Below the pieces are notes generated by a model. It was not told where the DNA came from, searched no databases, and was given only the letters and a program-made list of their open reading frames with translations. A stretch of DNA of 64,000 bases from Maribacter sp. 1_MG-2023 (GTDB taxonomy: Bacteria > Bacteroidota > Bacteroidia > Flavobacteriales > Flavobacteriaceae), in the NCBI RefSeq assembly GCF_030547005.1, contig NZ_JAUOPN010000016.1, forward strand, positions 1 to 64,000, in the 5' to 3' direction. The stretch's first letter is position 1, and the number at the start of each line of letters is the position of its first letter. Of this stretch, positions 8,452-16,566 are shown in pieces. A program made the translations under genes and the position numbers.

Positions 8452-10005
8452 TTAGTCTACTTTTAACTTATTTTCTCTGTTAGCAATTTCCCATGCCGTA
8501 TAAAAAACTAATCTAGATCTGTTTTCTAATAGGTCGTAGTTTATTTTATCTGGTGTATCACTAGGTTTATGGTAATCAGCATGAGTACCGTTAAAATAAA
8601 ATATGATCGGAATATTGTTTTTGGCAAAGTTATAATGGTCACTTCTGTAATAGAAGCGATTTGGATCGTTCTCATCATTATACGTATAATCCAATTCAAT
8701 ATTCATGAATTTCTTATTTACCTCTTCAGATAAGTTATGAAGTTCTAAACTTAACTTATCTGAACCTATTAAATAGATATAGTTGCGGTCTCCTTCACGT
8801 TCTGGGTCAATTCTACCAATCATATCAATATTTAAATTGGCAACAGTATTCGCTAGCGGAACAATTGGATCTACATCGGTGTAATATTGTGACCCTAACA
8901 ATCCTTTTTCTTCACCAGTAACGTGCAAGAAAACAATAGATCTTTTAGGTCCGTTTCCTGCATCTGCCGCTTTCTTAAAAGCTTCAGCAATTTCTAAAAG
9001 CGCAACAGTACCAGAACCATCATCATCTGCACCGTTGTTAATTTCACCATCACCAGTAATACCTATATGGTCTAAATGTGATGAAATAATTAAATATTCA
9101 TTCGTCTTCTCAGAACCTTTCAAAATAGCTGCTACGTTTTCAGATGAAATTTTATCATTAGAACTCTCAAAATCCAATTGTAATTTTTTATTTAAAATTT
9201 GTGGCTTATCATCTGTGTCAATAGTAGATAAAATGCTTTTTGCAAGCGTTTGATCAATGAATAAGTTGTAGAATTCAGGAGCGCTATTATCTACTACTTC
9301 CATTCTGCCACTATTATTTGATTTCATTGATTCGAACCTGCGCTTAAATCGACTGAAATTACTGGCATCGTAATATAAAACTCCAATAGCACCTTTACCC
9401 ATAGCAATTTGAACTCTTTTGGTCAAAGATTCTGACATATTGCTCCAGTTAGATGTTTCGGTAGTACCAGAAATAACAAAGGTGCCATCAGTATTTTTTG
9501 GCTCACCAGACTTCATTAAAACAATCTTACCTTCTACATCAAGGTCATTATAATTAGAATAGGAATCATCTTCTATTCCATAAGCTGCATAAACAATATC
9601 ATCGGTTGATGTGTTGGCTGCAGAAAAAGTTAATACATGCTCGCCTACAGCGAAATCGGTACCGTCAATAGTTAATTTGCCAATAGGTAATTTGCTAATT
9701 TCTAATGGTACTTCTTGAAAATAGTTACCATCTTTCTTTGCAGCTGGTATGCCTAGTTTTTCATATTCAGCTTTTATATACGCTATTGCTTTCTTCTGAC
9801 CAGGTTGACCAGTCTCTCTGCCTTCGAATTCATCTGAAGCATAGATATATAAGTACTCTTTTAATTCTGCTTCTGTAATCGTTTCTGCAAATGAAATTTC
9901 TGATGCAACTGATGATGCTTCTTCTGTTGCGGCATCGGTAACGGTTTTTTGGGAAGAATTACATGACATGGCCGTAGCGACCAATAGAAATAGTGTTTTT
10001 TTCAT
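8452..10005 (-). CDS. M28 family zinc aminopeptidase, lipoprotein
   Basis: A membrane-anchored di-zinc exopeptidase of family M28 that should release amino acids outside the cytoplasm. The frame is open to a TTG at 10020, but the ATG at 10005 gives a clean lipoprotein signal (MKKTLFLLVATAMSC) and is preferred. Counting from the longer form, the metal and catalytic residues are H315 and H318 (SSHLDHIG), D332/D333 (NGADDDGSG), E370-E371 (TGEEKGLLGS), D399 (NIDMIGR) and H462 (RSDHYNFA). A protease-associated insert (about 130-270) precedes the last part of the catalytic domain, as in longer family members. It is the last of three minus-strand genes after a membrane protein and an SGNH hydrolase. 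Confidence 0.9.
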   Translation of the reverse strand: MKKTLFLLVATAMSCNSSQKTVTDAATEEASSVASEISFAETITEAELKEYLYIYASDEFEGRETGQPGQKKAIAYIKAEYEKLGIPAAKKDGNYFQEVPLEISKLPIGKLTIDGTDFAVGEHVLTFSAANTSTDDIVYAAYGIEDDSYSNYNDLDVEGKIVLMKSGEPKNTDGTFVISGTTETSNWSNMSESLTKRVQIAMGKGAIGVLYYDASNFSRFKRRFESMKSNNSGRMEVVDNSAPEFYNLFIDQTLAKSILSTIDTDDKPQILNKKLQLDFESSNDKISSENVAAILKGSEKTNEYLIISSHLDHIGITGDGEINNGADDDGSGTVALLEIAEAFKKAADAGNGPKRSIVFLHVTGEEKGLLGSQYYTDVDPIVPLANTVANLNIDMIGRIDPEREGDRNYIYLIGSDKLSLELHNLSEEVNKKFMNIELDYTYNDENDPNRFYYRSDHYNFAKNNIPIIFYFNGTHADYHKPSDTPDKINYDLLENRSRLVFYTAWEIANRENKLKVD

Positions 10006-10092
10006 TTTTATAGTAATCAAATTTCTTCAAAAATAATCAAATCTTAACTAGTTTTAAAAGGTAGATTTTAGAATCAATATTTTGGTTGATTT

Positions 10093-10782
10093 TTATTTAT
10101 TTAAAGCATCTGTAATGGCTGCTTCTACTAATGGTTCCATTACTTTATAACCTTCAACTGTTGGGTGTACTTCATCCTCGGCGTATTTTTTTGGTAGGCC
10201 ATTTCTTTCATCTACCATCGCAGAGAAATAATCTAAATAAATATGCCCATTAGCATCGGCGTACTCTTTTATCATTTTGTTTAAAGCAATTATCTTTCCT
10301 GATGGCTCTAAACCAGGCTTCCATGGGTAATCATAAGCTGGTAGGGTAGAAGATAAAATAACTTTAATACCGTTGGCATGGGCAAGTTCTGCCATCCCCT
10401 TTATATTATCCATAATCATTTCTAAGGTCGACGGACCTGTATTGCCTGCTATATCATTGGTGCCCGCTAGTATGGTCACCACTTTCGGATTCAAATTAAT
10501 AACATCTTGTCTAAAACGAATAAGCATCTGAGGTGTAGTTTGCCCACTAATACCTCGGTTAATGTATGGTTTGCCTTCAAAAAATTCAGGACGATTATTT
10601 AGCCAACCTATAGTAATGGAGTTGCCCATAAATACAACTCGATCTTCATTAATTGACACTGCTGGTACTTCGGCATTAGCTTCTTTGAAACGCTTTAAAT
10701 CTGCCCAGTCTTGTGCATTAATCATTGTTAAGCCTAATAATGATAACATACAGGTTAAAATTAAGTTGTTTGCTCTTTTCAT
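10093..10782 (-). CDS. Exported SGNH/GDSL-family esterase
   Basis: A secreted serine hydrolase. A signal peptide (about residues 1-23, ending INAQ) precedes an SGNH domain whose blocks are all visible: S55 in FMGNSITIGW, the glycine in NRGISGQTT, N109 in LAGTNDIAG, and D203/H206 in DEVHPTVEGY. The family includes carbohydrate acetylesterases, lysophospholipases and thioesterases; the substrate cannot be read from the sequence, though flavobacterial forms of this size are often carbohydrate esterases. It starts 12 bases after the preceding membrane-protein gene, so the two are likely co-transcribed. Confidence 0.87.
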   Translation of the reverse strand: MKRANNLILTCMLSLLGLTMINAQDWADLKRFKEANAEVPAVSINEDRVVFMGNSITIGWLNNRPEFFEGKPYINRGISGQTTPQMLIRFRQDVINLNPKVVTILAGTNDIAGNTGPSTLEMIMDNIKGMAELAHANGIKVILSSTLPAYDYPWKPGLEPSGKIIALNKMIKEYADANGHIYLDYFSAMVDERNGLPKKYAEDEVHPTVEGYKVMEPLVEAAITDALNK

Positions 10783-10794
10783 GTTGTTGGTTGT

Positions 10795-11253
10795 TTACGC
10801 TTGTTGAATTTGACTTTGTTCTTCTCCAGTCAATGGTACATTTTTAATGATATGATCTTTATTTGGTCTTTGCACCGCTAAATATGCTAATAAACAAATT
10901 GAGATTACCAGTGGTAATGCGTTACCTGTATTATAATAGGCGAAGAGACCAATAAAGGCAGGCATTTCAATAAGTGCATATTTTATATGTAAAGCAGATT
11001 GATATTTTTTTAATTTGTCTTCAAGTCGTGTTTTTAACTGAATTTTAGAAGTCATTTTTTTAAATACCCATTGACTACCAAAATAACCTAGCATAGCAAA
11101 TAATGGCACGGCATATAAAAACACACTCCCAGCATTGCTGTCTGTATTGAAGGTGTTGATTTGAAAAATCACCCAAATGGTAAAAATACTTAAGCCAATA
11201 AGTAAGAACAAATGCATGATAGAAAGGCTCTTGATAAAATTTTTTAGTTCCAT
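10795..11253 (-). CDS. Small integral membrane protein of unknown function
   Basis: A 152-residue protein with hydrophobic helices at about 12-32, 45-62, 95-107 and 110-128, and a charged cytosolic-type stretch (KIQLKTRLEDKLKKYQ) between the second and third. I do not recognise a family. It is the first gene of a likely operon with the SGNH esterase (12 bases) and possibly the M28 peptidase. Confidence 0.7.
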   Translation of the reverse strand: MELKNFIKSLSIMHLFLLIGLSIFTIWVIFQINTFNTDSNAGSVFLYAVPLFAMLGYFGSQWVFKKMTSKIQLKTRLEDKLKKYQSALHIKYALIEMPAFIGLFAYYNTGNALPLVISICLLAYLAVQRPNKDHIIKNVPLTGEEQSQIQQA

Positions 11254-11351
11254 ATAATTTTTAAAATTGTAAGATAATATAAAATACAGCTATAGAGTAT
11301 TTAACCAAGTAATAGTAACGATTTTTATACCAGATGCATGATATAGAATTT

Positions 11352-11359
11352 TATCTTTG
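11352..11359 (+). promoter_or_regulatory. -7 element giving a nearly leaderless start
   Basis: Perfect TATCTTTG, with only six bases between its last G and the ATG at 11366. The TTG at the end of this element is in frame with the gene, but as part of the promoter it is unlikely to be a start codon. No clear -33 element is visible. Confidence 0.55.
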
Positions 11360-11365
11360 CACGGT

Positions 11366-11821
11366 ATGAAAAATATACTCATAATGATTTTTGCTACTTT
11401 TACAATACAAACTGCATACGGTCAAATAGAACAAGATAAAGTACTTCATTTTTTAGGAGGGAATCTGTATGGATTGGTTGGTGCCGGAGTAGCTAATGAA
11501 ATTTCTAATGGTGATAGAACCTGGACTTTTATTGGCGCTGTAGGTGGTAGCTTGTTAATTGGTTTGGCAAAAGAAAGTATTGACCAAAAGCAATATGGAG
11601 GTTGGAGCAATGAAGATTTATTTGCTACTGTGTTGGGTGGTGCTACGGTGGGAGTTACAATCGATATTTTCAAAAAGAAAAAACAACGCAAAAGAGAACA
11701 ACTATATCGAGATGCTATTAAATCTGCCGATGTCAGATTTCAAAAGAAATTCCCAATAGAAACAACAGAAATAAATTCATTGCTTGTATTGGGAATCTCT
11801 AGTACTGTTTTAGAAAAATAA
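11366..11821 (+). CDS. Small exported or membrane protein, YfiM/DUF2279-like
   Basis: A 151-residue protein with a signal peptide (MKNILIMIFATFTIQTAYG) followed by QDKVLHFLGGNLYGLVGAG, a glycine-rich hydrophobic pair of helices (to about residue 100), WSNEDLFATVLGG and a basic segment KKKKQRKREQ. The DKxxHF...G start followed by paired hydrophobic helices resembles the YfiM/DUF2279 group, but I hold that family call loosely. The start at 11366 is chosen because the in-frame TTG nine bases upstream belongs to the promoter. The minus-strand S10 peptidase gene converges on it, 14 bases away. Confidence 0.65.
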   Translation: MKNILIMIFATFTIQTAYGQIEQDKVLHFLGGNLYGLVGAGVANEISNGDRTWTFIGAVGGSLLIGLAKESIDQKQYGGWSNEDLFATVLGGATVGVTIDIFKKKKQRKREQLYRDAIKSADVRFQKKFPIETTEINSLLVLGISSTVLEK

Positions 11822-11835
11822 ATTTCTGGCGTTTT

Positions 11836-13320
11836 TTAATATTTCGCACTTCTATCGGTCGCGACTGTACGTTTAATAAAATCGCGAATATCATCATTTG
11901 CCGTTTTCAGATCTTCTCTTCTTAAATACATCATGTGCCCTGATCGGTAGCCCTTAAAGCTGAATCTATCTTTCATGCGCCCGCTTGGGTCTACTTGCCA
12001 CATGGTATATTTTGCATTAAAATAGGTAGTAGCACCATCGTAGTATCCAGATTGGATCATTACATTTAAATATGGGTTCTGTGCCATTGCCAGTCTTAAG
12101 TTATCTCTTGTATTATCGTTTTCATTATTCCAAGGGTGTACAGGGCCAAAAAGGTTGTATTTCACATCAGTTTTAAAGTTCAATTCCTCTTGCAGATAAT
12201 AGTTGATTGCCGGTGTAAAACTATGTAACCAAGATGTCAATTCAGAATTGTAATCTGGCTTCATTCCCGCTAATTGTTTGTCAATACCTAAGTATCTAGA
12301 ATCTAATCTTCCTACGGTATACCCACTTTTATCTTTTAAAAGATTTTTCCAAAAGAAAGAGGTAGGTACAACCAAGTTTTGATCAAGAATATCTTTCTTG
12401 TTTAATCCTGAATAATATGCCATTTTATCTGCAATAGTTTCTTTTTCGGTAGTTTCTAAGAATCCGCCTTTTGCCAATGCTGGCATTAATTTATCTATGG
12501 TATACGCTTCCGATTCTGGTAAAATTTCTATTAAATCTTTACTTTGCAATGCAGGCGGTAACATTTTATGATGCCATGCAGCGGCTGTAAAATAGGGTAG
12601 GTTTATTGCTTCTGCTACTGGTCCGGAATTACGTATTACTTTATAATCTGCAGGAGATACCATAATAACACCATTTAGGTACATCCATTGTTGTTCTTGT
12701 AATGCTAATGAAAGTCCCATAACACGAGTACCTCCATAACTTTCACCAATGATATATTTTGGTGAGCGCCATTTATTGTTTCTGGTTACGAAAGTGTTCA
12801 GCCATTCTGCTAAATACTTGATATCTGCGTTAATTCCGAAGAACTTATCCCTATCAACTTCTTTTCCGCTTGCAGGTATGGTCCTGCTATATCCGGTATT
12901 AACAGGGTTGACATATACAATATCGGCAACGTCTAAAACTGAATGTGGATTTGCACTTACGCCGTATGGTTGTACTGGGTATCCTTCGTCATCAATCTTT
13001 AATATTTTTGGTCCTGTATATGCCAAATGCATCCAAACAGATCCAGAACCTGGTCCGCCATTAAACGATATTAATAAAGGTCTTGCAGCGCGATCTTTAA
13101 TATTATTTCTAGTATAATAGGTGTAATGTAAAGAAGCGATAGGTTTTGCATTTTCATCCCATACCGGTTGCGTACCTGTTTGTGCGGTATACGAAAAAGT
13201 GGCTCCGTTTATGGTAGCGGTATGTTGTGTGGTAATTACGGTATCTATGGGTAATTCTCTAGACTGAGCAATGGCAATGCTGGCTGCCAAACAAATTGAT
13301 AGTTGTAGAAGTTTTTTCAT
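11836..13320 (-). CDS. S10 family serine carboxypeptidase
   Basis: A secreted alpha/beta-hydrolase of the carboxypeptidase Y family. Motifs: SFNGGPGSGS (oxyanion region), the nucleophile serine in GESYGGTR (S210 counting from an upstream start, S194 from the start used here), the acid in GYYDGATTY and the histidine in RSGHMMYLR. The frame is open to 13368, but the ATG at 13320 begins directly with a signal peptide (MKKLLQLSICLAASIAIAQ), so the longer N-terminus is rejected. Such proteins are common in marine Bacteroidota and probably help digest peptides outside the cell. The 221-base gap to the divergent oxidoreductase gene carries two dyads. Confidence 0.9.
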   Translation of the reverse strand: MKKLLQLSICLAASIAIAQSRELPIDTVITTQHTATINGATFSYTAQTGTQPVWDENAKPIASLHYTYYTRNNIKDRAARPLLISFNGGPGSGSVWMHLAYTGPKILKIDDEGYPVQPYGVSANPHSVLDVADIVYVNPVNTGYSRTIPASGKEVDRDKFFGINADIKYLAEWLNTFVTRNNKWRSPKYIIGESYGGTRVMGLSLALQEQQWMYLNGVIMVSPADYKVIRNSGPVAEAINLPYFTAAAWHHKMLPPALQSKDLIEILPESEAYTIDKLMPALAKGGFLETTEKETIADKMAYYSGLNKKDILDQNLVVPTSFFWKNLLKDKSGYTVGRLDSRYLGIDKQLAGMKPDYNSELTSWLHSFTPAINYYLQEELNFKTDVKYNLFGPVHPWNNENDNTRDNLRLAMAQNPYLNVMIQSGYYDGATTYFNAKYTMWQVDPSGRMKDRFSFKGYRSGHMMYLRREDLKTANDDIRDFIKRTVATDRSAKY

Positions 13321-13397
13321 GGTTTGATAAGGTTCTGTTGTCCAACGAAAATAAGAATAAAAGCTCACTATTTACATTAAGAATGTTCTATTAGATA

Positions 13398-13440
13398 GTT
13401 AATATCGATTAACCATTTCAAGCTATTCTTATAAAGAATA
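13398..13440. promoter_or_regulatory. Two dyad-symmetric sites between divergent genes
   Basis: GTTAAT-ATCG-ATTAAC (13398-13413) and TATTCTT-ATA-AAGAATA (13424-13440), both perfect in their arms, lie between the S10 peptidase and the oxidoreductase genes. They are candidate operators; in such AT-rich DNA one of them could be chance. Confidence 0.35.
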
Positions 13441-13541
13441 AGTCATTTTACAACCCTATATATTCTTGATATAAAAATTATCAAATGATTTATGAAGTTC
13501 AGTGATTTTTATTTAAATTTCTAAAGCATTAAAATAAACTC

Positions 13542-14678
13542 ATGAAGAAATTATCAAGACGCTCATTCAGCAGTATAGCTACGAAAGGAATATTAGGAAC
13601 AGCATTGTTTTCTAACATACCACTGGCAAAAGCATTTACTACAAAACCTATAAATAAAAAGCTAGGTATTGCCTTAGTAGGTTTAGGAAGCTATAGCGAA
13701 CATCAACTTGCACCATCGTTACTAGAAACTGAACATTGTTATTTGGCTGGTATTGTTACCGGTACCAAAACCAAAGAAGGTATTTGGAAAGAGAAATACA
13801 ACCTATCTAAAAAGAATATTTATAATTACGATAATTTTGATGCTATAGTAAAGAACGATGATATAGATATCGTTTATGTTGCACTACCTAATAGTATGCA
13901 TGTAGATTTTTGTATTCGCGCAGCTAAAGCAGGTAAACATGTTATTTGTGAAAAACCAATGGCTGTAAGCGTTGAGGAATGTGATGCAATAATCAATGCT
14001 TGTAAAGAGAATAACGTAAAACTAGGTATTGGTTACAGAATGCAGAGCGACCCTTACACCAATGAGGTAAAGAAATACGTAAAAGAGAAAACTTTTGGAG
14101 ATGTGCTTTTTGTTTCTTCAGATGCTGGATATGTTTCTAATGGCAACCCTGATCAATGGCGTTTAAATAAATCTCTTTCTGGTGGTGGTGCTTTAATGAA
14201 TATGGGCGTATATGCTATTCAAACTAGTATTTATGGTGCAGGACAAAATCCGATTTCTGTTTCTGCACAAGAGTTTAGTACACGACCAGATTACTTTAAA
14301 GATACCGATGAAACTATTACCGCACAATTTAAATTTGCCAATGGTGCCGTAGCACAAATATGGACTTCACATAACGCAAATGGTAATAGATTAAAATGTC
14401 ACTGTAGTAAAGGTTGGTTCGAGCTTGACCCTGCTCATAGTTACGGACCAATAAGTGGGAGAACATCTAACGGTAATACTATAGAATTTCCATTTAAAAA
14501 ACAACAAGCTTTACAAATGGACGATTTTTCCAAGCATGTGATATTGGGAACTAAAAACATTGCTCCGGGCGAAATGGGTAAAAGAGATATGATTATCGTT
14601 GAAGCCATTTATAAATCAATCGCAGAAGGTGGTAAAGAACAGGCGTTATCTTTGGGTGATTTAGGTATAGTGTTGTAA
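13542..14678 (+). CDS. Gfo/Idh/MocA family oxidoreductase with Tat signal
   Basis: An NAD(P)-dependent sugar or polyol oxidoreductase exported folded by the Tat system. The N-terminus MKKLSRRSFSSIATKG has the twin arginines and hydrophobic region expected. A Rossmann fold follows (IALVGLGSYSEHQLAP, with GxGxxS in place of GxGxxG), then the family motif CEKPMAV (about residue 145) and the C-terminal dehydrogenase domain with GGGALMNMGVYAIQ. Length 378 fits glucose-fructose oxidoreductase-like members, where the cofactor is bound tightly and carried through the membrane. Substrate unknown. It appears to be transcribed alone. Confidence 0.88.
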   Translation: MKKLSRRSFSSIATKGILGTALFSNIPLAKAFTTKPINKKLGIALVGLGSYSEHQLAPSLLETEHCYLAGIVTGTKTKEGIWKEKYNLSKKNIYNYDNFDAIVKNDDIDIVYVALPNSMHVDFCIRAAKAGKHVICEKPMAVSVEECDAIINACKENNVKLGIGYRMQSDPYTNEVKKYVKEKTFGDVLFVSSDAGYVSNGNPDQWRLNKSLSGGGALMNMGVYAIQTSIYGAGQNPISVSAQEFSTRPDYFKDTDETITAQFKFANGAVAQIWTSHNANGNRLKCHCSKGWFELDPAHSYGPISGRTSNGNTIEFPFKKQQALQMDDFSKHVILGTKNIAPGEMGKRDMIIVEAIYKSIAEGGKEQALSLGDLGIVL

Positions 14679-14709
14679 CATGTATTAAATAAGTGTAATA
14701 ACATTTAAA

Positions 14710-14752
14710 TTAACTTGAATTTCAAGTTAAGGTCACTTCAAATTCAAGTTAA
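14710..14752. promoter_or_regulatory. Palindrome with a third half-site
   Basis: TTAACTTGAA (14710-14719), one base, then TTCAAGTTAA (14721-14730) form a perfect 10-bp dyad; TTCAAGTTAA occurs again at 14743-14752. There is no T tract, so a terminator is unlikely. Candidate operator upstream of the lipoprotein gene. The same 10-mer recurs at 8125-8134, just upstream of a histidine kinase gene. Confidence 0.4.
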
Positions 14753-14807
14753 TTTTACATCTTAACATAAGCATAAACTTCTCTTCATCAATTGCTAATT
14801 TTCAGTG

Positions 14808-14839
14808 AACCTTTCTAAAAGGTTGTCTCTATAGTTTTG
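14808..14839 (+). promoter_or_regulatory. Promoter with an embedded dyad before the lipoprotein gene
   Basis: TAGTTTTG (14832-14839) matches the TAnnTTTG -7 element. Just before it, AACCTTT-CTA-AAAGGTT (14808-14824) is a perfect 7-bp dyad lying where the -33 region should be; no good -33 TTG is seen, which suggests a promoter that depends on or is blocked by a regulator. Confidence 0.45.
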
Positions 14840-14867
14840 CACTTATAACCTAAAAACTATATTGATA

Positions 14868-16490
14868 ATGAAAAAATCAAAAAATTTACTAATTAAGGCA
14901 TTGTTTCTTTCTTGTCTAGGAATTGCAGTCATTAGCTGTGATGGAGAAGACGGAATTGACGGCACCAATGGTATAGACGGTGTTGATGGTGCGGATGGCG
15001 CTGACGGAGCCGATGGCGCTGATGGAGCCGACGGTCAAGATTTAACTTTGGCGGAATCAATTCCGTTAACAAGCTCTGTAACTCCGAATGAATTATTTGA
15101 ATTGAAAGGTGTATTTGCAGGATCCGCCGAGCTTAATATGATTATGTCATCTGCAGATATTTTAGAATCTGATTCTACCTTTGTATATGGGTCTTATATG
15201 GATGGTGCTGCACTTTTTCCGGCTGAAGATGGTAACTATGCATTAATCAATAATTTAGAAGCGGATTATTCTATTGCGAGAATAATGTTAAATTCTGAGC
15301 TTCAACCATTACAAGGTGATTATATCGTTAACTCAACAGCTACTGCATTTACGGCAATGTGTTCTGGTTCTGCAATAACAGTCGAAGAGCATGGTTTTGG
15401 TCCTCTTTATCTTTCTGGTGGCGAATGGGGCGGTAACGCTAAAGGCGTTTTCAAAGTAAATCCTTTTAGAGCTACAGAAGATAGAGTAGAGGTAGAAAGG
15501 CTTCCTGCTCTTGGAGAGTGGTCTACTGAAAACGCTGTGGTTATTGGTAAAGATGCATATACATCACAGACTGTAGTTTTTATGGGTGATGATCATAGCG
15601 ATAATACGTATCCACAAGCACATTTTGGTATGTATGTAGGTCAAAGAGGTGATCTTGATGGAGGTAAATTGTACGTTTTAAAAGGTAAAAACCCTGTAGA
15701 ATCTGCACCTGGTGAAGGCGGACAGTTGTTTGAAATGGGTATGTCAGAAGATATTGCTTATGACGTAGAATGGATAGAAGTTACCGAAAGAACTATAGAT
15801 GAATTAAATCAAGAAGCGATTGATTTAGGTGCTATTGGTTTTCAAAGAATTGAAGATATTGACTGGAGAAGAGGTACTGCAGATGCTCAAAGAGAAGTAT
15901 ACTTTAATGCAACAGGTAGAATTCGTGGAGATAACCCAGATCTTAACTTAAGAGGTACTGGTTTTGGTCGTGTTTACAAATTAGAATTAAACGAAACTGA
16001 CCCAACAGCAGACGCAGTTCTTACTGTGGTTGTAGATGGTGATCTTGAAGGTGGTAAAGGTGACGGTTTGCACTCTCCTGATAATATTTTGGTTACTGAA
16101 AACTATGCTTACATTCAAGAAGATCCTAACGGTTATGCTGATTTAAATGCTGACATTACTGGGTTCGCTAAATTATGGCAGCTAGATTTAAATACTGGTA
16201 ATTTTGTTGAAGTGATGGAGTGTAACCAAACATATGCATCTAGCGTAGGTATTGGAAATACTGATAGTATGTGGGAAATTACAGGGTTATTCGATGTTAC
16301 CGATATCATTGGTGCATCTGAACCTACGTTTATTGGTGGTGCTCAAGTACATGGGTGGAATTTTAGCACGACGCCTGATACTGCAGTAAGAGCTGACGGA
16401 CTTAAGTTTGTTGATCCTACAGCCATTAGTGAAGGTAGTGCAAGGTTAGAAGGTTCTGTTCTTTTCAAATTGACAGGTTTGCCTAGATAA
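14868..16490 (+). CDS. Lipoprotein with collagen-like stalk and PhoX-like body
   Basis: A probable surface lipoprotein of 540 residues. The frame is open to a TTG at 14862, but the ATG at 14868 gives the natural signal (MKKSKNLLIKALFLSC...VISC). Straight after the lipobox cysteine come about ten G-x-D/N triplets (GIDGTNGIDGVDGADG and further ADG units, coded at 14950-15040), a short collagen-like acidic stalk. The body contains ENAVVIGKDAYTSQTVVFMGDDH and repeated stretches on gene and product features reminiscent of PhoX/DUF839 beta-propellers, but I see no full PhoX active-site set, so that call is tentative. A terminator separates it from the peroxidase gene 76 bases downstream, and the pair may still act together. 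Confidence 0.65.
   Translation: MKKSKNLLIKALFLSCLGIAVISCDGEDGIDGTNGIDGVDGADGADGADGADGADGQDLTLAESIPLTSSVTPNELFELKGVFAGSAELNMIMSSADILESDSTFVYGSYMDGAALFPAEDGNYALINNLEADYSIARIMLNSELQPLQGDYIVNSTATAFTAMCSGSAITVEEHGFGPLYLSGGEWGGNAKGVFKVNPFRATEDRVEVERLPALGEWSTENAVVIGKDAYTSQTVVFMGDDHSDNTYPQAHFGMYVGQRGDLDGGKLYVLKGKNPVESAPGEGGQLFEMGMSEDIAYDVEWIEVTERTIDELNQEAIDLGAIGFQRIEDIDWRRGTADAQREVYFNATGRIRGDNPDLNLRGTGFGRVYKLELNETDPTADAVLTVVVDGDLEGGKGDGLHSPDNILVTENYAYIQEDPNGYADLNADITGFAKLWQLDLNTGNFVEVMECNQTYASSVGIGNTDSMWEITGLFDVTDIIGASEPTFIGGAQVHGWNFSTTPDTAVRADGLKFVDPTAISEGSARLEGSVLFKLTGLPR
14950..15040 (+). repeat. Tandem Gly-Ala-Asp-type codon repeat
   Basis: A run of nine-base units coding Gly-x-Asp (mostly GCN GAY GGN in frame) inside the lipoprotein gene. 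Neighbouring units differ at third positions. Repeats of this type can change in number between strains by slippage. Confidence 0.7.
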
Positions 16491-16511
16491 TTAGTTTTAT
16501 ATAATTACAAT

Positions 16512-16539
16512 AAAAGGTTCCCTTCATTGGGAACCTTTT
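16512..16539 (+). terminator. Terminator after the collagen-stalk lipoprotein gene
   Basis: An 11-bp perfect stem, AAAAGGTTCCC (16512-16522) against GGGAACCTTTT (16529-16539), loop TTCATT. It is well formed but with a short T tract, so partial read-through to the peroxidase gene is possible. Confidence 0.8.
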
Positions 16540-16566
16540 CTATTCATATTAATTTTAAAAAGAAAC

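Noticed and set aside
10006-10020. TTG start for the M28 peptidase
   Set aside because: The ATG at 10005 begins directly with the lipoprotein signal.
13321-13368. Longer N-terminus of the S10 peptidase
   Set aside because: The signal peptide begins at the ATG at 13320.
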